A DNA stretch of 64,000 nucleotides. Source: Luteolibacter sp. Y139. Its GTDB lineage: Bacteria > Verrucomicrobiota > Verrucomicrobiia > Verrucomicrobiales > Akkermansiaceae. The position numbers were made by a program, and so were the translations under genes. The stretch covers positions 124,001-188,000 of the forward strand of contig NZ_JBBUKT010000010.1 of the NCBI RefSeq assembly GCF_038066715.1. The letters run 5' to 3'. Under the pieces are notes generated by a model, which was not told the origin of the DNA, did not search any database, and was given only the letters and a program-made list of their open reading frames with translations. Shown piece by piece: positions 37,801 through 45,607 of this stretch; position 1 is the stretch's first letter; each line of letters starts with the position of its first letter.

Positions 37801-37882
37801 CGCAGGCTTCATCGAGGTAGGGGGCGCGCTCGTGCTGCGGGAGCTCGCGGGCTACTGCGAAGATGTCGTCGTGGGTATCCAT
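34862..37882 (-). CDS. Ser/Thr protein kinase with C-terminal TPR region
   Basis: About 1006 residues. I use the second of two adjacent ATGs because it is better spaced from a GAGGGG ribosome-binding site. Kinase domain (~70-350): GEGGFGVV glycine loop, VALKIIK lysine, HRDLKPSN catalytic loop, DFGIAK, and GTPLYISPE at the activation-loop end. One transmembrane helix (~397-415) and a coiled coil follow, then many TPR units (~520-760) of the alternating HPDTL/LRE type. The N-terminal ~60 residues are a short helical module common in PVC kinases. The upstream ECF sigma gene (55 bp away) suggests a sigma/kinase signalling pair. Confidence 0.92.
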   Translation of the reverse strand: MDTHDDIFAVARELPQHERAPYLDEACDSPEQRARVEALLKDANEADAFFAGMDAPRAPEIAEKAGDTIGRYKLLQRIGEGGFGVVFMAEQREPIIRRVALKIIKAGMDTRDVIARFEAERQALAMMEHPGIAKVFDAGATATGRPYFVMELVRGMSITTFCDVHEYDTRRRLELFSEVCAAVQHAHQKGIIHRDLKPSNIIVGLDGDRPVVKVIDFGIAKAMQQQLTDKTLFTRFEQFIGTPLYISPEQASLSAIDIDTRSDIYSLGVLLYELLTGKPPIEASELMAAGFDEMRRIIREKEAPRPSTRLATIEDEEIRTIAKARHTQPKTLGFLIRGELDWIVLKALEKDRRRRYETANALREDLGRFLRNEPVSAAAPSRLYQMRKFVERHRRGVTMAALVAAVMVAATVVSMRQAIRAKKAEDVAVASLANVAAERDEKDRARREAEDVAKFLTEVFASPDPTISGRQVTVAESLERASKKLETDFADQPDRRAHFQHALGNTYNALGLYQEAIDLQEKAYYHYLNRFGKEDERTLSTASDLALSYAFGNKPGYAGRLQEELLEFHRRHDGPDDPKTIAAMQHLAISYDTVGRATTALELRVEVLDRTLKRFGADDPRTLSAMQNLAISKDRNGDKEEALKLREEVLSKLQKVRGPEHPDTLRAISNLTISYDQAGRHEESLKLREQVLETSHKVLGSEHPETMLRMENLAGSYERVGRRDEAMRLRSNAADLRRIAMEKSPEQSLRTMVEIAAAYGQAGREGASQALWEAIGRRAEQELPAKPTWEHQDALLARAEWRARQGHWRTAAEDTSHLIDLSAQSIRFLHQAALLSRANDREGYRNLCHKALEAFANSPYLLDAERASKICWLMPGIDFDRNLAHSLSDRSLGLEDYSHSWALLNKGLCAYRLGEFQVAAEHLEKCLTSGLAPEGMAAAQAVLAMTRQSTGGNAAANEMLQAAGKTLGNAFAQADDTPQQVPFGQWYDWLIARCLYEEAARELTKP

Positions 37883-37939
37883 CATGACCCCTCGTGCGAA
37901 ATCCTGCCGGGAAAACGGACAGGGGGGAGGAAAATTTTT

Positions 37940-38524
37940 TCAGCCGTCGCCGCGGATGGCGCGGTAGAGCCAGACCTTGGCGAGTTCCCAGTGACGGCGG
38001 ATGGTTTTTTCGTTGAGGTCCAGCAGGGCGGCGATCTCGTTGTGATCGAGGCCGGCGAAGAAGCGGAGCTTCACGATTTTGGCTTTCAGCGGATCCTCGG
38101 TTTCGAGGGCATCGAGCACTTCGTGGATTTGGAGGAGCTTTTCGTCTTCGGAGGCAATGCCGTGGAGTTCTTCGTCAAGGGCGGTGGCGGCGAGACCTCC
38201 ACCGCGTTTTTCCGTGGCGCGGCGGCGGGCGTTTTCGACGAGGATGCGGCGCATGGCCTCCGAGGCTGCGCCGAAGAAATGGCGGCGGTTGTTCCAGTTC
38301 TGGTCACCATCGGCGAGACGCAGCCACGCTTCGTGAACGAGGGCGGTGGCTTGCAAGGTGTGGCCGGAGCGCTCGCTCGCCATCTTGCCGGCGGCCATGC
38401 GGCGTAGCTCGCCGTAGATGGACTCCAGTAGCGTGGCTGATGCGGAGTCGTCACCTGCGGCCACGGCATTGAGCACGCGGGTGACGTCGCTGCCTTCTCG
38501 CGAACTATCTGGAGGGAGTGGCAT
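37940..38524 (-). CDS. ECF-type RNA polymerase sigma factor (kinase-associated group)
   Basis: A 194-residue sigma factor with region 2 (LESIYGELRRMAAGKM, then LVHEAWLRL) and region 4 (LRFFAGLDHNEIAALLDLNEKTIRRHWELAKVWL). The wording matches the subgroup frequent in Planctomycetes and Verrucomicrobia that is encoded beside Ser/Thr kinases. For the ECF43 group, activation by kinase phosphorylation instead of an anti-sigma factor has been reported. Here the kinase is directly downstream and no anti-sigma gene is present, consistent with that mode. Confidence 0.9.
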   Translation of the reverse strand: MPLPPDSSREGSDVTRVLNAVAAGDDSASATLLESIYGELRRMAAGKMASERSGHTLQATALVHEAWLRLADGDQNWNNRRHFFGAASEAMRRILVENARRRATEKRGGGLAATALDEELHGIASEDEKLLQIHEVLDALETEDPLKAKIVKLRFFAGLDHNEIAALLDLNEKTIRRHWELAKVWLYRAIRGDG

Positions 38525-38981
38525 CCGGGAGGTTCAGCGACAATGTCGCTAGCTTTCCCTTTTATCACAACGAGGAACTTCGATGGACGATGCGCAAGAG
38601 CGGGTAGCGAGAACTACCGGGGTGGGGAGCTAGGCACCACGTATCGCGGTGATCATAGTGGATTATCGCAGGAGTCCACGGATTCCGTGTTCTGCGTAAA
38701 ACCCAAGACCCATGAAACCCAGAATTCAGACCAACGGCCCGGTCGCCACTGCGAGAGCAAGAGCGGCTTTGGTTCTCCACTCCCACGCATCGGCAGCATT
38801 CATCGCGGCCGATCCCGGCAAGCGCAAGTAGGCATTCATCGCCGGCAGAGACTTCCTTCCACATCCGGTGATCCGAGGCGCCCTTCTTTCAAGGGGCTAA
38901 GGGATGGCCGGAGCGGACGGTCGTGCCCTTTACCCGGAGAATTTCAAAGCGGACCTCCCTAGTAACTTCCCCAAAGAACCC
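38525..38981. other. Intergenic region between the divergent sigma operon and the triplicated secreted protein
   Basis: A 457-bp interval. It must hold promoters for both the minus-strand sigma/kinase operon and the plus-strand secreted protein gene. A small stem GCGACA/TGTCGC occurs near 38533-38545, close to the sigma start. I see no gene I can support and no convincing promoter consensus. Confidence 0.4.
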
Positions 38982-41900
38982 ATGAAATCACCACACAAGC
39001 GTAACAAGACAAGCCCCTCCGCCCTTATCATAGCGGTGGGAGCCCTCCTCCCCGGCATCGCTGCCGCCCAGACCTTCCTGATCAATGCCACGACGAACAA
39101 CGGCAGCTTCGAGTTGCTCGGTCCTGTTCCCGGCGCGGCGAATGCCGCCAAAGCCACCAACTGGGATACGGATCCCGACGGCGACGTCACTTACTGGACT
39201 CAATTTCCCGGTGTGGGAGTCCAGGGTGACAGTGGCACCGAGACGGGTGCCTCCACCAACGGAACCAAGAGAGCATTCCTGCAGAACGGAAATGCGGTCT
39301 ACAACATGACCACCCATGTCATCCAGGCCGGGGACAAGTTCACGTTCGCTTGGGATGCCATCAACACTCCGGCTCACAACGTTTCGTTGGTCTACGACAA
39401 CGGCGGAACCCTCGTGGCGCTGGGAACCCCGGTCGCTTCCACGACGATTGGCAATGGCAAGACGGGCTCATACATTGTGGCGCTCGGAGATCCTGCCGTC
39501 GGCCATACGGTCGGCCTCAAGATCGCATCCACGGGAAATTACCCGGCGATCGACAACGTGCTGCTGAGCTTCGTGTTCACCGATCCGGATACCGATGGCG
39601 ACACGCTCTTCGATTTGTACGAGGACAAGTATTTCGGGAACAACGATGGCATCGTCACACCGTCCGACCTTTCTCCTCAAAATGGTTCCGGGGATCCCGA
39701 CGGGGATACCCTGAGCAACGCGACGGAGTTCAACCTGAGCAAGACGGATCCAACGCTTGCCGATACCGATGGCGACACGCTTTCCGATGCGGCGGAGTAC
39801 AACGGGACGTCGAACGCCTTCGCCCCGGGGACGAAAACGAATCCCTTGCTGAAGGATTCGGACGGAGACCGGGTGAGCGATGCCGAGGAGAATGGCTCGC
39901 TGAACAAATATCCACTGCCGGGCGGAGGCGGAGCCACGAATCCCAACGATCCCGATACCGACTTCGACGGGGTCAATGACTATGAGGAACTGGCCTATCA
40001 CTCCAATCCCAATGACTTCGACAGCAGGCCGACACCCACGCTGCACAACCTGGTCGACAACACCCTGCAGAACGGGAGTTTCGAGTTGAGGAATGGAATT
40101 CTCAACACCGCCAAGACAACGCACTGGGATGCCATCGTGGGAGACACGAACGATATCGATAACTGGACTGAGTGGCTTCCTGCCATCGGTGGCATTTCGA
40201 CGAATCCTACCGATAGCGGTGTGGAGGGCGGGGGAACGAACGGGCCGATGCGCGGTTACCTTCGCGGTGGCGACGCGATCTACAACCTCTCGAATAGCTC
40301 CGCGGGAGAAGGGTCCGTGTATGCCTGCACTTGGAAGCAGGTGAGTGCTGCCGGGAACGTGCTCACCGCACGGCTGGTGTATCAGGATGGGTCATTCATC
40401 CGCCCGATCAATGATTCCTTGGCGACCACGTCCACGGGGACGGTGGCGACGCCAGGATTGGGCCGAATCCTCTATCGTGTGCCTGCGGGTAGTCCGGCGA
40501 TCGGCAAGCAGATCGGAGTCGCCTTCAGCTCGGGCGGGAGTTGGATCGGCTTTGACGAGGTGGTCCTCAATATCGCGGATGGTGACTCCGATCACGACGG
40601 CTTGGGTGACTTCGACGAAGATCACTTCTTCGGAAACAATGACGGGATTCCAACCCTGGCTGAGCTCGCGCTGCAAAGCGGTACCAGCGATGCCGATGGA
40701 GACGGCCTGAACAACAATAGCGAGATCAACGTTTTCCACACCTTTCCGAAAGTCAAAGACTCGGACGGCGATGGTCTGGAGGACGGGCCGGAAGTGGCCG
40801 AGCTGCTGACGGTTGAAGTGGGCGTGATTCCGTCGAATCTCTACAATGGAAGGGCGACCGATCCGCTTCTTACCGACTCGGATCATGATGGGATCACTGA
40901 TTTCGAAGAGAACGGCTCGCTCAACGTGGCTTTCTCCAACCAGCCGACCGATCCTAACGCCACTGACACCGACAGTGACGGCATCAGTGACAGGAATGAG
41001 GTCTACTACGGCTCCAATCCCAACGATGATACGAGCGTTCCGAATCCCGTCCTTTACTCGCTGATCAACAACTACCTCTTGAACGGTAGCTTCGAGTTGC
41101 AAGGCGGAGTTGCGAGCACAGTGAAGCAAGTGCAATGGGACAATCCGGCGGGCGACGTCGACAACTGGAAGTTGTGGACCGAGCTTTCGAGTGCCTCGAC
41201 CGACAGCGGTGTGGAGCCGGGTGGCTCGCATGGCGCGATGAGGGCCTTCCTCCAAGGTGGGAATGCGGTCTATAACATGACGTCCGAGGTGGCGGCAGCT
41301 GGAGCGGTGTATGCCTGCTCATGGAAACATACGGGAAATGACGGCACGATCGACGTGCAGCTGGTTTACAATGACGGCGGCGTGATCAAGTCGCTCGCGG
41401 CCTCCTCGGCGGTGACGACCAATGCGGCGCAGACGGGCGACCTGGTTTACCGGATTCCCGCAGGTAGTCCGGCGATCGGAAAGACGATCGGCATTGGCGT
41501 TCGCAATGTGACCGCTGGCTATCCGCAGGTCGACGAGTTCTCGCTGAGTGTGGTTTCGCCAGACACTGACGGAGACGGCCTGGCGGATCGCTGGGAAACC
41601 GACAACTTCGGTGCAGGCAACCTGAGTCAGGGCCCGGGAGGCGATCCTGATGGCGATGGCTACACCAACCTTCAGGAACAGGCGGCTCACAGCAACCCGA
41701 ACGATGCCACCTCGAACCCTGGCGACGGGGATCGCGATGGACTGGCGGATGCCTGGGAGACCGAGAAATTCGGCAATCTCGCCCAGACTGGAGCAGGTGA
41801 TTTCGATAGTGATGGCAGCACCAACCAAACCGAGTTCCGGCTGGGCTTGGATCCGGTCAGCGGAAGCTCCTTCTTTGTTGCGGCGGTGGGTTCGGGCGGG

Positions 41901-42077
41901 GCGATCCAGTGGCCGAGTGCCACCGGGGTCACTTTCAAGATCCAGCGGAGCACGACCTTGGGTGCGGATTGGGTCACGCTTGAGGCTGCTTTCCCCGGCA
42001 CCGCAGGCACGGCCAGCTATACCGATCCCTCGCCGCCAGCCGGCAAGGCCTTCTACAAGATCGAGCTGAACCCATGA
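38982..42077 (+). CDS. Large secreted Asp-rich protein with three repeated modules
   Basis: A 1031-residue protein from the ATG at 38982, which gives a good signal peptide ending in GIAAAQ. The body is three copies of a ~330-residue module, each opening with NGSFEL (~residues 38, 361 and 699) and followed by a jelly-roll-like part (VYNMT, GAVYACSWK-type strands). Each then has calcium-binding DxDxDxD runs like thrombospondin type 3 repeats (for example DTDGDTLSDAAEYNG, DSDHDGITDFEENG). The C-terminal ~80 residues form a small beta domain, possibly a sorting or binding module. No enzymatic motif is present. It is likely a surface or matrix protein that needs calcium to fold. Confidence 0.75.
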   Translation: MKSPHKRNKTSPSALIIAVGALLPGIAAAQTFLINATTNNGSFELLGPVPGAANAAKATNWDTDPDGDVTYWTQFPGVGVQGDSGTETGASTNGTKRAFLQNGNAVYNMTTHVIQAGDKFTFAWDAINTPAHNVSLVYDNGGTLVALGTPVASTTIGNGKTGSYIVALGDPAVGHTVGLKIASTGNYPAIDNVLLSFVFTDPDTDGDTLFDLYEDKYFGNNDGIVTPSDLSPQNGSGDPDGDTLSNATEFNLSKTDPTLADTDGDTLSDAAEYNGTSNAFAPGTKTNPLLKDSDGDRVSDAEENGSLNKYPLPGGGGATNPNDPDTDFDGVNDYEELAYHSNPNDFDSRPTPTLHNLVDNTLQNGSFELRNGILNTAKTTHWDAIVGDTNDIDNWTEWLPAIGGISTNPTDSGVEGGGTNGPMRGYLRGGDAIYNLSNSSAGEGSVYACTWKQVSAAGNVLTARLVYQDGSFIRPINDSLATTSTGTVATPGLGRILYRVPAGSPAIGKQIGVAFSSGGSWIGFDEVVLNIADGDSDHDGLGDFDEDHFFGNNDGIPTLAELALQSGTSDADGDGLNNNSEINVFHTFPKVKDSDGDGLEDGPEVAELLTVEVGVIPSNLYNGRATDPLLTDSDHDGITDFEENGSLNVAFSNQPTDPNATDTDSDGISDRNEVYYGSNPNDDTSVPNPVLYSLINNYLLNGSFELQGGVASTVKQVQWDNPAGDVDNWKLWTELSSASTDSGVEPGGSHGAMRAFLQGGNAVYNMTSEVAAAGAVYACSWKHTGNDGTIDVQLVYNDGGVIKSLAASSAVTTNAAQTGDLVYRIPAGSPAIGKTIGIGVRNVTAGYPQVDEFSLSVVSPDTDGDGLADRWETDNFGAGNLSQGPGGDPDGDGYTNLQEQAAHSNPNDATSNPGDGDRDGLADAWETEKFGNLAQTGAGDFDSDGSTNQTEFRLGLDPVSGSSFFVAAVGSGGAIQWPSATGVTFKIQRSTTLGADWVTLEAAFPGTAGTASYTDPSPPAGKAFYKIELNP

Positions 42078-42111
42078 TCCGACGGTTTCCTCCGAGGCTC
42101 GCCTGATTCCC

Positions 42112-42153
42112 TGGTGTCTCTTTCCCGTAGCAATTCTTCGTGAGAGGGCACCA
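42112..42153 (+). terminator. Stem-loop after the triplicated secreted protein
   Basis: CCTGGTG...CACCAGG, extended by CTCT/AGAG pairs, lies about 35 bp after the stop codon. It is not followed by a clear T run, so termination is likely but not certain. Confidence 0.4.
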
Positions 42154-42196
42154 GGCTATCGGGGCCTGAATGGGTCAGCCTGACCACGAAAGACCG

Positions 42197-42227
42197 GCGC
42201 GCTGGCGGAGAAATTCCGCTGGCGCGC
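42197..42227 (-). terminator. Stem-loop after thrC
   Basis: Arms GCGCGC + GCGGA pair across a 5-nt loop with one symmetric internal mismatch, abutting the thrC stop codon. On the minus strand it is followed by a short T-containing stretch (GGTCTTTCG). It probably terminates the thr transcript. Confidence 0.5.
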
Positions 42228-43523
42228 TTACTTTGTGAGCCAGTCCTTGAAGGTGCCTTCGTTGGCGGGGAGCTGGATGGCCACCTTCTCGCGATCGGCG
42301 AGGATGGCGAGGCGCTCGGGGATCTCGACGGAGCCCTTGCCAATTTCCTGTTCCATCACGTCGAGGAACTTCGAGGGGTGGGCGGTTTCCAGGGTGATCG
42401 TCGCGTTGCCGGGATTGGAGGCACGCCACTTGCGGGCGGCCAGCCAGCCGACAGCTCCGTGCGGGTCGATCTCGTAGTTGTAGAGCGATTTCACCTCGCG
42501 GATCCCAGCGCGGGTCTGGTCATCGGTGAAGGAGACACCTTCGATCTTGGCGCGCATGGCGTCCCACGAGTTGCCGAAGAGCGCCTGCATGCGGGCGAAG
42601 TTCGAGGGTGCGCCGACGTCCATGGCGTTCGAGATGGTCGCGGTGCTCGGGCGCGGGTGGTAGTTGCCGCTCTTGAGGTAGGCGGGGACGACGTCGTTGA
42701 GATTGGTGGCGGCGATGAATTTCTTCACCGGCAGGCCGAGTTGTACGGCGAGGAGGCCGGCGGTGAGATTGCCGAAGTTGCCGGAGGGGATGACGAACAC
42801 AGGCTCGACGCCTTCCGGGAGCTGGCGTGCACTATGGATATAGTAGAAGCTCTGCGGGACGAGGCGGGAGAGATTGATCGAGTTCGCCGAGGTCAGGTTG
42901 AGGCGCTCGGAAAGGTCGCGATCGAGGAAGGCGGACTTCACGAGGCGCTGGCAGTCATCGAAGGTGCCATCGATTTCCAGGGCGGTGATATTGTCGCCGA
43001 GGGTGGTGAGCTGCTTTTCCTGGAGACCGGAGACCTTGCCCTTCGGGTAGAGGATGATGACGCGGGTGCCGGGGACCTTGTGGAAGGCCGAGGCGACGGC
43101 GCCGCCGGTATCACCGGAGGTGGCGACGAGCACGGTGAGTTCGCGATTGTCGCCGCGGACGAGCCAGCCCATCAGGCGGGCCATGAAGCGGGCACCGAAG
43201 TCCTTGAAGGCGAGGGTGGGTCCGTGGAAGAGCTCGAGGATGTGATCGCCCGGTGCGAGCGGGATGACGGGTGCGTCAAAGGCGAGCGTGCCTTCGACGA
43301 TTTCCTTCAGCGCGGCGGCTGGCACATCTTCGTTGAAGAATGCGTGCGCCACGGCGTAGCCGATTTCCTGGAAGGAAAGTTCGCGCCAGATCGCCCAGAA
43401 CTCCGGGCCGAGCACCGGAAGGGTGTCCGGCATGTAGAGGCCATTGTCCGGCGGGAGGGAGCGGAGGATCGCTTCCTTGAGGTCCACCCGGTGGGCGGGA
43501 TTGTTGGTGGAGTGGTAGAGCAT
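42228..43523 (-). CDS. thrC: Threonine synthase
   Basis: A 431-residue PLP enzyme of the fold-type II family. The cofactor Lys is K107 in PTLAFKDFGARF. VATSGDTGGAVASAF binds the phosphate region, and SANSINLSRLVPQ and SGNFGNLTAG are further family blocks. It converts O-phosphohomoserine to threonine. The length and N-terminal Tyr/His segment match the longer (E. coli-like) class. It is encoded downstream of thrB on the same strand, with hicBA between them. Confidence 0.95.
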   Translation of the reverse strand: MLYHSTNNPAHRVDLKEAILRSLPPDNGLYMPDTLPVLGPEFWAIWRELSFQEIGYAVAHAFFNEDVPAAALKEIVEGTLAFDAPVIPLAPGDHILELFHGPTLAFKDFGARFMARLMGWLVRGDNRELTVLVATSGDTGGAVASAFHKVPGTRVIILYPKGKVSGLQEKQLTTLGDNITALEIDGTFDDCQRLVKSAFLDRDLSERLNLTSANSINLSRLVPQSFYYIHSARQLPEGVEPVFVIPSGNFGNLTAGLLAVQLGLPVKKFIAATNLNDVVPAYLKSGNYHPRPSTATISNAMDVGAPSNFARMQALFGNSWDAMRAKIEGVSFTDDQTRAGIREVKSLYNYEIDPHGAVGWLAARKWRASNPGNATITLETAHPSKFLDVMEQEIGKGSVEIPERLAILADREKVAIQLPANEGTFKDWLTK

Positions 43524-43535
43524 GGCGACGGGCGA

Positions 43536-43757
43536 TTAAAGATCGAGGAATTCGGACATGATCATGCCGATGTCCTTTACGATTTGGCGTAGCAATGGTG
43601 GTGCGATGTCGCGTCCGCGATGGTCCGGGACCGTGGTCTGTCGGCCATCAGGATGTTTGAATTGGCAATGGGATCCACGCTGGCGGATCATCTCGAAGCC
43701 ATGCTTCCTGAGCAGGCGCATCACTTCTTGCGGCTTGAGAACGGGATCCCGGCCCAT
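43536..43757 (-). CDS. hicA: HicA-type mRNA interferase toxin
   Basis: A 73-residue protein with the dsRNA-binding-like HicA fold: LKPQEVMRLLRKHGF, then the catalytic His in RQRGSHCQFKHPDG (H30), then TTVPDHRGRDIAPPLLRQIVKDIG. It is expected to cleave mRNA when not neutralised. Its start is 2 nt after the hicB stop. It lies between thrB and thrC. Confidence 0.92.
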   Translation of the reverse strand: MGRDPVLKPQEVMRLLRKHGFEMIRQRGSHCQFKHPDGRQTTVPDHRGRDIAPPLLRQIVKDIGMIMSEFLDL

Positions 43758-43759
43758 GA

Positions 43760-43966
43760 CTAAACCGTCACGGTTTGAGTTCCCATGAATTCTGCTTCGA
43801 ACTGCGGCTCACCTTCCTCCAGCAGCAACTCAAGGACCTCGCGAAGGTTCGCCTGGAGTTCGTCGAGCGACTCGGCCTGCGTATGGGCTCCCGGCAGGCC
43901 GGGAACATAGCCGACCAGTAATCCTGTCTCAGGGCATCGCTCGACGATGGCAGTGTAGGATCGCAT
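43760..43966 (-). CDS. hicB: HicB-type antitoxin (short form)
   Basis: 68 residues from the ATG at 43966; an in-frame upstream ATG at 44002 is possible. It shows the HicB core: YTAIVERCPETGLLVGYVPGLPGAHTQAESLDEL, then a helix of the NLREVLELLLEEGE kind. There is no C-terminal DNA-binding domain, as in many short HicB proteins, so autoregulation may rely on another factor. The order antitoxin then toxin (hicBA) is common for this short class. Confidence 0.9.
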   Translation of the reverse strand: MRSYTAIVERCPETGLLVGYVPGLPGAHTQAESLDELQANLREVLELLLEEGEPQFEAEFMGTQTVTV

Positions 43967-44011
43967 GGGCTGGAGGATAGGCGCGAAAACGTCCGGCGGC
44001 AATTCTGGCGC

Positions 44012-44974
44012 TTACTTCGTCTTCTTCTCGTTCACCACGTGCACGCCGTGGGGATTGATCTTGGAGACGTAGACTTGGTTACCGAGGGGAATCGAGGAGA
44101 AGACCTTGGAGATGGCGTCGCCGACTTTCTTGGCGGTTTCCTCGCCTTCGCAGAGGGCGAAGACGCTGGGGCCGGCACCGGAGATGGAGAAGCCGAGGGC
44201 TCCGGCGGCGAGGGCGGCGCGCTTGGCCTTGTAGAACTCGGGGATGAGTTTCTGGCGGCGGGGCTCGGCGATGACGTCGTGGATCGAGCGGGAGATGAGG
44301 CCGTAGTCTTCCTGAATGATGCCGCAGAGCAGGCCGCCGAGGTTGCCGATCTGCTGGGTGGCATTCACGAGCGGGATGTCCTTCGGGAGGATTTCGCGGG
44401 CGACCTTGGTGAGGACCTCGATGTCGGGGTGCACCACGGCGGCCCAGAGGTTCTTCGGGGCCGGGAGCTGTGCGACATCGAGCTCGTCATTGCTGCGGAT
44501 GAAGACGATGCCACCGAGGAGGCAGGGGCCGACATTGTCCGCGTGCCAGGCGCCGTCGGCCGAGGCTTCGCCGGCCATGGCGAAGGGGAGGAGCTGCTTT
44601 TTGGAGAGGGGTTCGCCAATGAGGTAGTTCACGGCGTAGGCACCGGCGACGGCGGAGGCGGCGGAGGAGCCGAGGCCGGAGCCGAAGGGCATCTTCTTGT
44701 GAATCTCCATCTCGATGCCGCGGTCGGTCATGCCCAGGTGGCGGAGCAGGTCGAGGGCGGCTACACCAGCGGTGTTTTTCTCCGGGTTTTTCGGCAGTTT
44801 CCCGTCGTCGCCGGTAATGGCTGTAATGTGAAGGCCGGGCTTGTCGCAGTGACGGACGACGATCTCGTCCCCGGGGGCGTCGATGGCGAATCCGAGCACG
44901 TCGTAGCCGCAGGCGACATTGGCAACGGTGGCGGGCGCGAAAACGCGGACTTCCTGGATGGCTTCCTTCAGCAT
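44012..44974 (-). CDS. thrB: Homoserine kinase
   Basis: A 320-residue GHMP kinase. Motif 1 is VFAPATVANVACGYDVLGFA, the ATP loop is MPFGSGLGSSAASAVAGAY (~93-111), and motif 3 is GFSISGAGPSVFALCEG. It phosphorylates homoserine to feed threonine synthase. It is the first gene of the minus-strand thrB-hicB-hicA-thrC run. Confidence 0.95.
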   Translation of the reverse strand: MLKEAIQEVRVFAPATVANVACGYDVLGFAIDAPGDEIVVRHCDKPGLHITAITGDDGKLPKNPEKNTAGVAALDLLRHLGMTDRGIEMEIHKKMPFGSGLGSSAASAVAGAYAVNYLIGEPLSKKQLLPFAMAGEASADGAWHADNVGPCLLGGIVFIRSNDELDVAQLPAPKNLWAAVVHPDIEVLTKVAREILPKDIPLVNATQQIGNLGGLLCGIIQEDYGLISRSIHDVIAEPRRQKLIPEFYKAKRAALAAGALGFSISGAGPSVFALCEGEETAKKVGDAISKVFSSIPLGNQVYVSKINPHGVHVVNEKKTK

Positions 44975-45102
44975 GAGCGCGGCGGAGGTAGCAGCCGGGG
45001 CCCGGCAGGGCGAGGGCGAATATGGTCAGCAGAAAAAGGCCGTGTGGTCATTGATCACTCGGCACTTGCATCCCGGACGGGTTCCGTCTTCCCCTGCGGC
45101 TC

Positions 45103-45603
45103 ATGCAGGTCGGCATTATCATGGGCAGCACGTCGGATTGGCCGACGATGGAGCACGCCGCGCGCACGCTGGAAGAATTCGGCGTGGCGTGGGAGGCGGA
45201 GGTCGTCAGCGCCCACCGCACGCCGGACAAGCTGTTTTCCTACGCCGAAGCTGCCCGTGGCCGTGGGCTGAAGTGCATCATCGCCGGGGCTGGCGGGGCT
45301 GCCCACTTGCCGGGGATGACGGCGGCGATCACCGATCTGCCGGTGCTGGGCGTGCCGGTGGAGTCGCATGCGCTCAAGGGGATGGATTCGCTGCTTTCGA
45401 TCGTCCAGATGCCGGGCGGGATCCCGACGGCAACCTTCGCGATCGGCAAGGCCGGGGCGATCAATGCCGCGCTTTTCGCGGTGGCGATGCTTGCCGGGGA
45501 GGATTCCGCGCTGCTGGAAAAGTTGCAGGCCTTCCGCAAGAAGCAGAATGAAACGGTGAAGGCTGCGGAACTTCCCGGATTGCCGGATGTGAACCACGGA
45601 TGA
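45103..45603 (+). CDS. purE: N5-carboxyaminoimidazole ribonucleotide mutase
   Basis: A 166-residue class I Pur[14 protein letters not shown] (CAIR-binding loop), [11 protein letters not shown] and [11 protein letters not shown] are intact, with [33 protein letters not shown] in the centre. It works with PurK in purine synthesis, and purK follows after 4 nt. Confidence 0.97.
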   Translation: MQVGIIMGSTSDWPTMEHAARTLEEFGVAWEAEVVSAHRTPDKLFSYAEAARGRGLKCIIAGAGGAAHLPGMTAAITDLPVLGVPVESHALKGMDSLLSIVQMPGGIPTATFAIGKAGAINAALFAVAMLAGEDSALLEKLQAFRKKQNETVKAAELPGLPDVNHG

Positions 45604-45607
45604 TCTT

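Noticed and set aside
38712..38831. 39-codon ORF upstream of the triplicated secreted protein
   Set aside because: No ribosome-binding site, basic low-complexity sequence, and no separate support; probably chance.
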